Positions 36,404 to 45,308 of a stretch of 64,000 nt of DNA are shown piece after piece. Below the pieces are notes generated by a model, which worked only from the letters and a program-made list of their open reading frames with translations, ran no database searches and had not been told where the DNA came from. Position numbers and translations under genes: made by a program. Within the stretch, counting starts at the first letter, position 1. Every line of letters starts with the position of its first letter. The stretch comes from Candidatus Heimdallarchaeota archaeon (GTDB taxonomy: Archaea > Asgardarchaeota > Heimdallarchaeia > Hodarchaeales > Hodarchaeaceae): positions 62,001-126,000 of the forward strand of contig RDOB01000004.1 of NCBI GenBank assembly GCA_011364965.1, given 5' to 3'.

Positions 36404-37393
36404 ATGTCAGAGAATATTATTGAAGTAAAAAATCTAAGGATGTACTTTGAAGTATCAAGAGGTCTCTTTTCTAGTGAAACACTTACATTAAGGGCAGTCG
36501 ATGATGTCAGTTTCAATATAAAAAAGGGCGACACACTTGGATTAGTCGGAGAAAGTGGATGCGGAAAAACCACTACCGCTAGATGCATTTTAAAGCTATA
36601 CGAATCAACTGGAGGCAGCATCAAATTCGAAGGATTAGAGGTTACAAAGCTTAAAGGGCGAAAACTTAGACAACTTCGACGAGATATGCAAATCATTTTT
36701 CAGGATCCTTATGCTTCATTAGATCCAAGAATGAAAGTTGGAGATATCATTGGAGAACCATTAATTGTTCATGGGGTTGCAAACGCTTCAGAAAGATCAG
36801 AAATTGTATTTAATTTGATTAAGACTGTTGGACTAGCTCCTGATCATTATTATCGATATCCCCACGAGTTTTCTGGGGGACAGCGACAACGAATTGGAGT
36901 AGCACGTGCTTTAGCGTTAAATCCAAAGTTCATCGTAGCAGATGAACCAGTTTCTGCATTGGATGTTTCGATTCAGGCTCAAATTCTTAATTTATTACAG
37001 GATTTACAAAATGAACTGAATTTAACGTATTTGGTTGTCGCGCACGACTTAGGAGTCGTTAGACATATAACGAGAGAAACAGCAGTGATGTATGTTGGTA
37101 AACTTGTAGAACAATCCCCAACCGAAGATTTATTCCATAATCCATCACATCCATATACTGAAGCTCTTATTTCAGCAGTACCAAGCTTGGATCTTCAACG
37201 GAAAATGAATCGGCTTGTTCTTCGAGGAGATGTTCCTTCTCCGATCTTCCCACCACCAGGATGTCGATTCTCTCCACGATGTATTTATGCAAAATCAATC
37301 TGTTCTCAAGAAGAACCAAATCTAGAGGAAATATCTCCGGGTCATTTTGTAGCATGTCACTTCCCTCTTGAAGAATCTGAGTATGCGTATTAA
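36404..37393 (+). CDS. oligopeptide ABC transporter ATPase (OppF/DppF type)
   Basis: A 329-residue ATP-binding subunit, the partner of the preceding ATPase. Walker A is GESGCGKTT, the Q-loop is in [16 protein letters not shown], the signature is [15 protein letters not shown], Walker B is [14 protein letters not shown] and the switch region is [10 protein letters not shown]. The C-terminal extension carries [14 protein letters not shown], like its partner. AAGGAGA precedes the ATG. It is the last gene of the importer operon; a pyrimidine-run terminator follows. Confidence 0.95.
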   Translation: MSENIIEVKNLRMYFEVSRGLFSSETLTLRAVDDVSFNIKKGDTLGLVGESGCGKTTTARCILKLYESTGGSIKFEGLEVTKLKGRKLRQLRRDMQIIFQDPYASLDPRMKVGDIIGEPLIVHGVANASERSEIVFNLIKTVGLAPDHYYRYPHEFSGGQRQRIGVARALALNPKFIVADEPVSALDVSIQAQILNLLQDLQNELNLTYLVVAHDLGVVRHITRETAVMYVGKLVEQSPTEDLFHNPSHPYTEALISAVPSLDLQRKMNRLVLRGDVPSPIFPPPGCRFSPRCIYAKSICSQEEPNLEEISPGHFVACHFPLEESEYAY

Positions 37394-37395
37394 TA

Positions 37396-37420
37396 CCCTT
37401 TTTTCCTCTTTTTTCTCTTC
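37396..37420 (+). terminator. pyrimidine-run terminator after the Opp operon
   Basis: Three bases after the last ATPase stop comes CCCTTTTTTCCTCTTTTTTC and further pyrimidines. Two T6 runs in series suit archaeal factor-independent termination. Confidence 0.55.
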
Positions 37421-37497
37421 AAATCATCTATTGAAAATTTGTTGCACTAATCCTAAATTCATATATTGATGTTATTATCGGAGAGACCTTGATTTAT

Positions 37498-39492
37498 ATG
37501 AACACCATAATTAAACCTGTTACATTAATTTGCGTGTTTTTTTTCACTACTGGACTTCTTATCAAAACATCGCATGTTAATGCGTCATTTTATGATATCC
37601 CTGAAATCTCTTATGGAGATTCGACCATTTATTCTCATATTATTTTTACTGGCTTTAATCAGGAGATCTTAGCTAATATTGTTCCCATTTCTCCTTTCTC
37701 CCAATCTCTTCTTCCAGAATATGTTTCAAACTCTTTTAAACAATCTTTCACTAGCGAAACTTTCTTCATTAGACATTCATATGAAATTTCATCTTCCATT
37801 TTTGAGGGTTTACTCTTTGATCAACTTAATATCTCAGCTCAATTAAACACAGTCAATTTAACTGATGGAACCCAAGTAACTGGAAAATTTATTAATGCCA
37901 ACGATACCTTAAACTGGATAGGGGAAAGATACGAAACTTTCTTTGGTTCAATACCAAAACCAGGGTATAGTTTGATTATTGCTAACTATTCCAATCTTGA
38001 TGATATCACACACCCAAATCATTGGTATAATCAATCTTGGAAGGATCCAGATACAGAAAAACCATTAGAAAGTCAGTTTATGACTGGGTTTGGATCACAA
38101 GACCGAATTTATTATATAGATTTATCCACTGATTCATATATTCTTCAGGATTCGGGAGAGAACGGAACTCTTCAAGAATTGGAATATTTATACAATTTTA
38201 ACACTGAATTTGGGCTAAATAAGCTTGCAGAATATTTAGCTGAATGGATCTATGAAATAGAACGAAATCTCTTCATCCAAGAGTTCCAATATCAACCACT
38301 GATTCCAATGGGAGACCTTTGGAGTGGCACTCAATTCTTGTTTGAAACCCTAGTACTCTGTAATATATCTGATTATAGTGCTAGTGACCTCAATTGGACA
38401 ATCAATGAGGATTATCTTCTTGAGAAAATGAAAGATGTTTATCCGTGGATGAAAATGGAATTCAAGGTCAGATTTGTAAATTTGACTGATGTACCTGTCC
38501 TTGATGAATTAATATATAACTCTATGGTATCGTGGGATACCTATAATGATCAATCGTCTCATAAATACGGCATTGATGTGAGTTTGATATATAGGGAATT
38601 ATATACGAGGTCCGATTTTTATATGGAGGAAGAAATTAGTTCCTCATTTTATACTATTCATTTCAAAACATTTGCTTTTCTGTTTGATAATGCGTTATTT
38701 GGTACCCCCCATAAAGCTAAACTAGAACCTATTAGTAGAGGGCTTGCTTTAAGAGATGCTGCGAATCGTCCATTGAATATCATTGGTAAAAGTTTTCAGG
38801 AGATATTTGGCGAGAATCGTTCGAATCCTTCTCCAAATATAGGATTAAGTCGGGCTATTTTACAAGAATTCGGACACCAACTTGGATTGATCCACACCTT
38901 TCAATCTGGAGCTGTGGGGAATTTTGTAGATGATGTGATGGCATACTATCCCTATTCAACTAGATTTAGTATTTTTTCCATTGATAATGCTAGAAGAGGT
39001 CAAATAGACTTTCTTGTAAGGACAGGGGTTTTAAGATATCAAATAGCAGCGCAAAATGTTGAGAAAAAAGTGTATGATGAGAATTTATTAAATTACTTCT
39101 ATTTTCTTGCAGATTCCTATGAAGAAATCCTTACTTATTACAATCAAATGAATTATAGTAGAGCTTTTTCGTTAGCTAAAACTTTTTATTTAACTCTTCT
39201 AGACTTTGATCCTCAATTAAGAGGATATGCTGACTCTAGAGATAGGACAGAAATGACACCAGTTTTTTTCAGCTTAATGCTTGTCTTCCTGATAATTGCA
39301 GTTTATTATCGAGGAAAATTTCAAGTTTTTAGGAAGATGCACCCAAGGAGGGATCTTCTTACACCTGATATGGTTACTAAATTTGAAGAAAAAGCTCGGG
39401 AGAGGTTTATAGCTTCCCGACAAGCTGCTAAAGAAAAATTCTTAGAGACTCAACAACGGATCCAAGAAGAAAAAAACAATGAAATAGAATAA
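37498..39492 (+). CDS. surface protein with altered metzincin-like zinc motif
   Basis: A ~664-residue exported protein with an N-terminal signal segment (LICVFFFTTGLLI), a large extracellular part and a C-terminal membrane helix (~590-610, VFFSLMLVFLIIAVYY) followed by a basic, Lys/Gln-rich cytosolic tail. Residues ~456-466 read QEFGHQLGLIH, the metzincin pattern HExxHxxGxxH with the first His replaced by Gln, and VMAYYP ~17 residues later resembles the Met-turn. The zinc site may be inactive or use Gln. ATG 37498 is chosen; TTG 37489 directly after GGAGAGA is possible. It follows the Opp operon in the same direction but has its own spacing. Confidence 0.7.
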   Translation: MNTIIKPVTLICVFFFTTGLLIKTSHVNASFYDIPEISYGDSTIYSHIIFTGFNQEILANIVPISPFSQSLLPEYVSNSFKQSFTSETFFIRHSYEISSSIFEGLLFDQLNISAQLNTVNLTDGTQVTGKFINANDTLNWIGERYETFFGSIPKPGYSLIIANYSNLDDITHPNHWYNQSWKDPDTEKPLESQFMTGFGSQDRIYYIDLSTDSYILQDSGENGTLQELEYLYNFNTEFGLNKLAEYLAEWIYEIERNLFIQEFQYQPLIPMGDLWSGTQFLFETLVLCNISDYSASDLNWTINEDYLLEKMKDVYPWMKMEFKVRFVNLTDVPVLDELIYNSMVSWDTYNDQSSHKYGIDVSLIYRELYTRSDFYMEEEISSSFYTIHFKTFAFLFDNALFGTPHKAKLEPISRGLALRDAANRPLNIIGKSFQEIFGENRSNPSPNIGLSRAILQEFGHQLGLIHTFQSGAVGNFVDDVMAYYPYSTRFSIFSIDNARRGQIDFLVRTGVLRYQIAAQNVEKKVYDENLLNYFYFLADSYEEILTYYNQMNYSRAFSLAKTFYLTLLDFDPQLRGYADSRDRTEMTPVFFSLMLVFLIIAVYYRGKFQVFRKMHPRRDLLTPDMVTKFEEKARERFIASRQAAKEKFLETQQRIQEEKNNEIE

Positions 39493-39709
39493 AACTAAAT
39501 TTTCATGCTGGATTTATTGTGAAACATTGACTCTTATACCCAAAGTGTCAACAAGATCTAAAAATTAGATTTTTTAAGAATCCAAGTCAGATGAATCAGT
39601 TGCATATATCATGAAGGATATAAAGGAATTTACAATATATCTAAAAGAAGAATCCTCGAATTCAAACCGGGAGGATTTTTTAAGGAAATAATTTCTTATA
39701 TGATCGAAG

Positions 39710-40459
39710 ATGCCCCGTTTAAATATTTCAGATCGTGACTTGATAATAGCAGCAGTAATCACTATAATCTATCTTCTTACAGGTTTCACCCCGAACCCTT
39801 TAGAATGGCCTAATCAAATTGAGAATCGTTTTACATTAATGGAATCCATACAACCAGAAAATCCCGATATTATTGAGTTAAATGCCAAATTTGAGGCTTT
39901 CTATCAATCAGAATACCAAAAACTTGGCACCAAGGACATGCGAGAGGAGCAAATTGAAGCAGAGGCATTAGAGGAATTCCTCTATGCAGAAATTCCGTAT
40001 ATTAATGACTTTGAAAACTATTTTGCTTGGGAGCATTTCCCTGAGATTTCAGAAGTGATTACCCGAGGAGATGATTGCGATGGTATGGCAATCGTTGCAT
40101 GTTCGATACTCACCAGAAGGGGATATGAAAGTTATGTTTTGAATTCCAAATGGCACTCCTGGATAGAAATCTACCTTGATGATGGGGTTGTATTATCAAT
40201 TTTAACTGATCCTGAAAGCATGACGACACCTTGGTATTTAAAATATAACGCAAATAGCATTAATTTTCGATTAATTTCTTATCTTGATGTGGTTTTTCAT
40301 AATTTTATCTTATTGCTCTTTTTAGAACAGATTTTTGTTACTTTTTATCTTTTAATAAAAAGATATGATTCTTTTCAACAAATTTACACAACTTTACTAG
40401 CATTACTTTTATCCCCTCTCCCAGTATTACTGATGTTTGCTAGCTTATTAGGTTATTAA
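39710..40459 (+). CDS. transglutaminase-like cysteine-protease fold membrane protein
   Basis: A 249-residue protein with an N-terminal hydrophobic helix (IIAAVITIIYLLTGF) and two C-terminal ones (~197-245). The core matches transglutaminase-like proteins: C123 in GDDCDGMAIVA, H149 in KWHSWIEIYL and D167 in ILTDPESM form the expected Cys-His-Asp triad. Such proteins act as amidases, proteases or crosslinkers, often beside MoxR-type AAA and VWA genes; here a ChlI-AAA/VWA fusion lies 1.4 kb downstream, convergently. The catalytic domain would face outside if the first helix is a signal anchor. Substrate unknown. Confidence 0.75.
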   Translation: MPRLNISDRDLIIAAVITIIYLLTGFTPNPLEWPNQIENRFTLMESIQPENPDIIELNAKFEAFYQSEYQKLGTKDMREEQIEAEALEEFLYAEIPYINDFENYFAWEHFPEISEVITRGDDCDGMAIVACSILTRRGYESYVLNSKWHSWIEIYLDDGVVLSILTDPESMTTPWYLKYNANSINFRLISYLDVVFHNFILLLFLEQIFVTFYLLIKRYDSFQQIYTTLLALLLSPLPVLLMFASLLGY

Positions 40460-40497
40460 GAAATCGTAATCTTACAATCGTAAAGGAAATAATATTT

Positions 40498-40947
40498 CTA
40501 CATACCAGAGGTAGTTAATGTCTGATAAAAAAGCCATAAAATCCAAACAACTACCATCGAAGCTAGTACAACAATTCCGCTGTACAGAAATTTTAAATCT
40601 CTTTCAATAAAGAAGGAATTAGATGATGGGGGATTTTTAGCTACATTTTTAGATTCTACTTTCCTATATTCTTTATATTTTGGGGTAAAACCAGTCTTTT
40701 TTTCCTTAGTAACAGTAGCTGGTTTTCGGATAAATGGAGGAATAAGACCAAAAGCAATTAGAATAGTTCCAATGAAGAAAAGAAAATTACTCATGGCTGT
40801 GGATACTAATTGTAAATAAGGAATATTGCTCAGTGTAAGATCAACCGTTAATATTAAGCTGATTACAGAGAAAAAGAAGCTTAAGATAATTGCAGCAGTA
40901 CTCCATCTGATTATGTCAGGTATTAATGGTTCGAAATGTTTAATCAT
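40498..40947 (-). CDS. small membrane protein, last gene of the AAA-VWA operon
   Basis: A 149-residue protein with three hydrophobic helices: WSTAAIILSFFFSVISLILTV, STAMSNFLFFIGTILIAFGLI and YSGIVVLASMVVVWILWLFY. A basic loop rich in Lys and Thr (~72-110) lies between the second and third. It begins 6 bases after the arrestin-like gene and is read in the same direction, so it belongs to the reverse-strand operon 45238-40498. No family is recognised. A membrane partner for the AAA-VWA protein is plausible from position alone. Confidence 0.6.
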   Translation of the reverse strand: MIKHFEPLIPDIIRWSTAAIILSFFFSVISLILTVDLTLSNIPYLQLVSTAMSNFLFFIGTILIAFGLIPPFIRKPATVTKEKKTGFTPKYKEYRKVESKNVAKNPPSSNSFFIERDLKFLYSGIVVLASMVVVWILWLFYQTLTTSGM

Positions 40948-40953
40948 TAATTA

Positions 40954-41829
40954 TCACTTAATAGTCTGTTCTCTTATAGGATATTCAATACTAATAGGGA
41001 ACTCCCCTAAGAGCTTCAAGCTCTCTGAAGATGTTAAAAATCTTCTTTTTGTAAGAATTTGATAAATTCTTATTGTATATTCCACCCGTGAGAGAAGTCC
41101 TTTATAATTGTGTTGATAATCGGATGGAATTTGAAATTTAATTGGAATATCGGATAAATTTTGACTAAATTCAATTTGACCTAGGGGGAGTTCTGTTAGA
41201 TCGCTCTCTATGATCACATTTGAAGCTTTTACAACTTCTCTTCGAGCTAGTACAAATCGAACGGGACTAATTTCCATTAAATTATATGTGGATATTGAAA
41301 TCAAGTTCTCAGATCCAATTAACAACGGTTCAAGTGTTTTCAAAGAGAGACCTCCATGATCATACTCAAGTTCCACGATTTTGTCTGATCTTTTATAGGA
41401 TGAATCTATTAAAATTCTTTGCGATTCCTGGTACCGCTTCCCACTTTCTAGCATTATATCGAGCAGAACTCTATATTCTACTTTGCAATTTGCTCCATAA
41501 TACGAAGGAATGGCGTTTTCAGGTACCTCAAGTTTAATTCTGGTTTCTAAAAGGAATTGAGATTTTTCAATGACTTGAGTTTGTGTTAAGAACTCAGTTT
41601 CTTCCTTTAGATGTTTACTTGGCAATAAAAAACTCCATGTTGGATGAAATCCTTTCTTTCCTAATAATGATTGAATTGTGAATTCGACTTTTTCCACTCC
41701 AATAAGTGAAGCTGAAGCTTCAATTACTGCTTCTTTCTCTTGAGGAAAAGAAATCGCCAGATCAATGAAGTCTCCCTGAGAGAATACCTGTTTTAGAAGT
41801 TTTATCATATTTAAATCCAAGCTTTTCAA
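40954..41829 (-). CDS. arrestin-like beta-sandwich protein
   Basis: A 291-residue, beta-rich protein without membrane segments. It appears to comprise two beta-sandwich halves of ~140 residues. The first contains LEVPENAIPSYYGANCKVEYRVLLDIM, which closely resembles the arrestin/Vps26-type signature (Pro, small residue, Tyr/Phe, Gly, then alternating strand ending in YxL). The second has IKFQIPSDYQHNYKGLLSRVEYTIRI, a repeat of the same pattern. Arrestin folds bind membrane receptors and trafficking partners in eukaryotes and include SpoOM in bacteria. The TTG start overlaps the preceding stop (TTGA); ATG 41808 is an alternative. The assignment rests on motif reading only. Confidence 0.6.
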   Translation of the reverse strand: MKSLDLNMIKLLKQVFSQGDFIDLAISFPQEKEAVIEASASLIGVEKVEFTIQSLLGKKGFHPTWSFLLPSKHLKEETEFLTQTQVIEKSQFLLETRIKLEVPENAIPSYYGANCKVEYRVLLDIMLESGKRYQESQRILIDSSYKRSDKIVELEYDHGGLSLKTLEPLLIGSENLISISTYNLMEISPVRFVLARREVVKASNVIIESDLTELPLGQIEFSQNLSDIPIKFQIPSDYQHNYKGLLSRVEYTIRIYQILTKRRFLTSSESLKLLGEFPISIEYPIREQTIK

Positions 41830-44753
41830 GTAATTTCAGATAATATGTCAGCTCGCGCGATTCTTAGTGTTTCTAGATTTAATTCAGGATGATATCTACT
41901 CAAAAAGTACAAATATCCTCCTGTTATCTCTTGCATCACCAAAAGCAAAAGGTATGACCACAAATGAATGAAATGTCTTCCCCTATAGACCCCTGAATCA
42001 GAAATGAGATTTTTAAGTAGATCAGTGTACGTTTCTGCTTTGCTCATAGGAATAGAACGAAGTAAAGAAGCTCCTCGCGTATTTGTGCTGAAGATAGTGA
42101 GAGAGATTTTTTCCTTCTTTATCTGATGTGCTAGGGATATACAATCTTCAATAGCGAGTTTTACTGCAAGATCAATACCTAAATTCCGCAATGATTTCTC
42201 TCGAGAAAGATTTGTAGTTGGATCTACAAGTAAGGGTATATTAGTAGCTCCGTCTGTGATGAGTATTATCATAGGTATCGTTTCATGTTTACTACGAATT
42301 CTATCAAGTTTAATTAACTCTAACGCCTTCTGTAAACCTCCAGGCAGTGGGGTTGAACCTGATGCACGAAGATCCATAAGTTTGCGTTTTACTAAGTTCA
42401 AATTGGACGTGGGTGGCTGAATTATTACCCCTTGTGTTCCTTGTAAGACTACAACACCAACACGATCACGATAAAGATAAGCTTGTCTACTTAACCAAGT
42501 CACAGAATCAGAGACTGATTTGATGGTATTAACTATTGATTCAGATAAATCTAAAACGAAAATTATCGTAGCTGATACTCTCGTACAGTAGACGTTTTCT
42601 CGGATATCGTCTTTTTCTATTGAAAATGGAACTCCTTTTTGCAATAATCCTTCCCTATAGTTTCTTAAAATTGCGTTTTTAATCGTGGCGAGGATATGCA
42701 TATTTTTAGGTATTATTTTAAAATCTTGATGGCCAATTACTCGTCCCGAATCGAGACCAGTTATACTTAAAGCGCGTTTACCTATTTTGCTTCGAATTTT
42801 TGAATCAGGTTTGGATTTGATGCTAGGTGAAGAGTCAAAGACAACTTTAACTGGTTTTGTTTCCTTTGATGTTTGTGCAATAGATGCAATCAATGGAATA
42901 CCATCTTTTTCCTCTGAACTTTGACTTTTTACCAAATTTAAATCCTTTAACTTATCCATTAAATTCAATCCATACTCTTCAGTCCGATTTGGAATTTGAG
43001 GGGCAGAATCCTTGGGTGATATATGAGATCCAATTCCACCGCTTTCTAATGGTATACTAGTTTCAGAGGGTGACGCACCAATATCTGCAACTCGTTTAAT
43101 CTGCCATTGCTTTTTCATTAAAGCAGATATAACTCCAATCGTAACCAAACACAAAAAGAAGAAGATTAAACCCAACCAGAATTCAGGAGGTAGTATTAAT
43201 ATTAAGTAGGTATATAGTATTATACTTACTAGGAGTATAATAATTCCATATATAGACAACCAAAACCGCTGGCGCTCTGTAGGAGAAATCATTCCCCTTC
43301 TTTGCCTTAATCCGAAGAATCGGAGAATTCCTCCTTTTTTACTACGGTTTTCTTCAATATCAAGAATAATTTCAGTTTTGGGTTTTGTTTTAGCTTCTTT
43401 TGTTTTCTCAGTTAATTTTAAACTTTTTACGCGGGAAAAAGAGGTTATATTAGGTTTTTTCATGTTCTTGGTCAGGATTCCATGTTCTTCCATAATTTTT
43501 TGTCGTCTTTTAAACCATAAAAAGAGAAGGAAGGAGGAAAATCCCCATAAAACAATGATACTAAAAAATTTTAATAGCATTTCTGGAACAGAGAATATAG
43601 TTACCAGTATAATAGCAATTAAATATGCTCCAACAGTGATTCCTAATATAGAGGCAAACCATTCAATTATCCTCCTCTTTTGCAAATGAGATTCATCACT
43701 ATATGGAAGCTTTCTAGAGAGATTGATTTCGGAAGAAGCTGTAGAATCAGTTTGGCTAGATGGCATTTCCGATTTAATTAACTGCTGGAGAATTTGAATT
43801 TTTTCGTTAGATACTCTATGATTTAAAACGAAGGGAGCAAGTAATATAATATCCTCTTTAATAACTTTGGATCTCCCATCGAGGCTAGCGAGAGCTCGTG
43901 CACCACGAGCCAGTGCTATATCAGCTCTTTGGCCTTGAAGACCTGCGCGAAGACAGAGAGAAGCGATAAAGTTAAGACATTCCTTTGAAATTATAACATT
44001 TTGTAGGAGTATTCGGGAGTTAGTAATAATTTTGTTGAATTTTGATTCTTCTAAGGAAAAATGCAAACCATTGGGAGAAATGTTACGCTCAAGTATATCT
44101 ATCCTTTGATTAATGGTATTATCATATTGTATTCTATATGAAAACGCAAATTTATCAAGGATAGAACTTGAGATATCTGAAAATCCTGTATTTATACTGG
44201 AAATTAAACAAAAATTACTCGGGTGTTGAAAGGAGAGCATATCTCTTTGAATTATATTTGTATGATTCTTCCATATTTCCAAAATGATGTTTAAGATGTT
44301 TGGGGGTAATAAATGTAGATCATCGATCAACAGATATCCGTTGTTAACCCTACCTAGAATTCCAGGACGAAAAGTTAATTTAATATCAAAACTTCCAATA
44401 ATAGCCTCTATTGAAGCATGGGGAGGTAAAAAAATTAGGGGCGAAAACCCCCATACTTTCGTTCTTATTCCTGCTTCAACCCTTTTTAAACAGGAGGAAC
44501 AAAGGTTCTCCTGATCGAAAGAACAATTGTATGGACAGTTCTCGATTTTCTGGAGGGGAATTTTCATTTGAGAAAAACCTCTCAAGAATTGGGACTTACC
44601 AACACCAGTTTCACCTAAGATGACCAAACCATCGATTGAGGGATCGATAGCTAATAACAATAGAATTAACTTGAGATATTCATTGCCTTGAAGCTCAGAA
44701 AGACCTAAAAAATTATAGTATCTTGGTTTAGATTCATTCTGATCTTCAACCAT
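41826..44753 (-). CDS. membrane-anchored fusion of ChlI-type AAA ATPase and VWA domain
   Basis: A 975-residue protein combining both halves of a chelatase motor. Residues ~15-320 form an AAA+ domain: Walker A GETGVGKS (47-54), Cys insertion CPYNCSFDQENLCSSCLK, and Walker B GYLLIDDLHLLPP. Two pairs of hydrophobic helices follow (~360-420 and ~495-550). A low-complexity Ser/Lys stretch leads to a VWA domain (~725-900) with an intact MIDAS (FVLDLSESI, TPLPGGL and ITDGATN). ChlD-like proteins have AAA and VWA without membrane helices, so this layout is unusual. The start is ATG 44753, 15 bases after the preceding stop; a longer frame to 44945 overlaps that gene and lacks any homology. Confidence 0.82.
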   Translation of the reverse strand: MVEDQNESKPRYYNFLGLSELQGNEYLKLILLLLAIDPSIDGLVILGETGVGKSQFLRGFSQMKIPLQKIENCPYNCSFDQENLCSSCLKRVEAGIRTKVWGFSPLIFLPPHASIEAIIGSFDIKLTFRPGILGRVNNGYLLIDDLHLLPPNILNIILEIWKNHTNIIQRDMLSFQHPSNFCLISSINTGFSDISSSILDKFAFSYRIQYDNTINQRIDILERNISPNGLHFSLEESKFNKIITNSRILLQNVIISKECLNFIASLCLRAGLQGQRADIALARGARALASLDGRSKVIKEDIILLAPFVLNHRVSNEKIQILQQLIKSEMPSSQTDSTASSEINLSRKLPYSDESHLQKRRIIEWFASILGITVGAYLIAIILVTIFSVPEMLLKFFSIIVLWGFSSFLLFLWFKRRQKIMEEHGILTKNMKKPNITSFSRVKSLKLTEKTKEAKTKPKTEIILDIEENRSKKGGILRFFGLRQRRGMISPTERQRFWLSIYGIIILLVSIILYTYLILILPPEFWLGLIFFFLCLVTIGVISALMKKQWQIKRVADIGASPSETSIPLESGGIGSHISPKDSAPQIPNRTEEYGLNLMDKLKDLNLVKSQSSEEKDGIPLIASIAQTSKETKPVKVVFDSSPSIKSKPDSKIRSKIGKRALSITGLDSGRVIGHQDFKIIPKNMHILATIKNAILRNYREGLLQKGVPFSIEKDDIRENVYCTRVSATIIFVLDLSESIVNTIKSVSDSVTWLSRQAYLYRDRVGVVVLQGTQGVIIQPPTSNLNLVKRKLMDLRASGSTPLPGGLQKALELIKLDRIRSKHETIPMIILITDGATNIPLLVDPTTNLSREKSLRNLGIDLAVKLAIEDCISLAHQIKKEKISLTIFSTNTRGASLLRSIPMSKAETYTDLLKNLISDSGVYRGRHFIHLWSYLLLLVMQEITGGYLYFLSRYHPELNLETLRIARADILSEIT

Positions 44754-44767
44754 AAAATAAAGGGCTC

Positions 44768-45238
44768 CTAAATAGAAGTTCCTTCCGTTAATGGATTCTC
44801 TCCTTTTCTGATAAAGAAAAATAATAAGGTTAAGAGAAAGCAATTTGCAGAAGCCAACGTAAAGATTTCTTCCACGAAAGCTATTAATAACAATACACCA
44901 ACGAACCAAAGAACAGAAATGACAGCTGCACGACGAATAACCCACTTTAATAATATTCTTTCTTCTTCATTCAATCCTTCATCGATTGCAAGCATAATTA
45001 CAACATAACCAAAATTATATACAAAAACCATCATTCCAACAAACAAAATTAGTAAAAGCACAGTTTGCATTAAGATGAGGATAGGAGAACTTGTCTGAGC
45101 ATACCCTGAATATGTAAGTAATGCAACTGATCCGAATATAATTCCAAAGAGGAGAGAAAAAAAGACACCCTTGTGATCTGAGATCCAACCACTAATACCT
45201 TGAGGTGATTTCTTTTGTTGCTGCCACTGCACTTTCAA
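44768..45238 (-). CDS. four-helix membrane protein heading the AAA-VWA operon
   Basis: A 156-residue protein with four predicted transmembrane helices, paired as GVFFSLLFGIIFGSVALLTY, ILILMQTVLLLILFVGMMVFV, VISVLWFVGVLLLIAFV and LASANCFLLTLLFFFI. A short acidic loop (DEGLNEEERILLKW) separates the second and third. The start is TTG at 45238 with GGAG eight bases before it. It is the first gene of a reverse-strand operon continuing with the AAA-VWA fusion, the arrestin-like protein and another membrane protein. Family unknown. Confidence 0.65.
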   Translation of the reverse strand: MKVQWQQQKKSPQGISGWISDHKGVFFSLLFGIIFGSVALLTYSGYAQTSSPILILMQTVLLLILFVGMMVFVYNFGYVVIMLAIDEGLNEEERILLKWVIRRAAVISVLWFVGVLLLIAFVEEIFTLASANCFLLTLLFFFIRKGENPLTEGTSI

Positions 45239-45308
45239 TCAAGCTCCAAATGTATATTTTCGAATGAGTGATTAAATCTACTGAATGATGAAAGTAAAAT
45301 CCTTCCTA

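Noticed and set aside
38818..38842. GTTCGAATCC resembling a tRNA T-arm
   Set aside because: It lies inside an intact coding gene and has no acceptor stem or anticodon arm around it.
44754..44945. N-terminal extension of the AAA-VWA fusion
   Set aside because: It overlaps the in-operon membrane protein in another frame, has no homology and low-complexity Cys content. ATG 44753 directly follows the upstream stop and starts a normal AAA domain.
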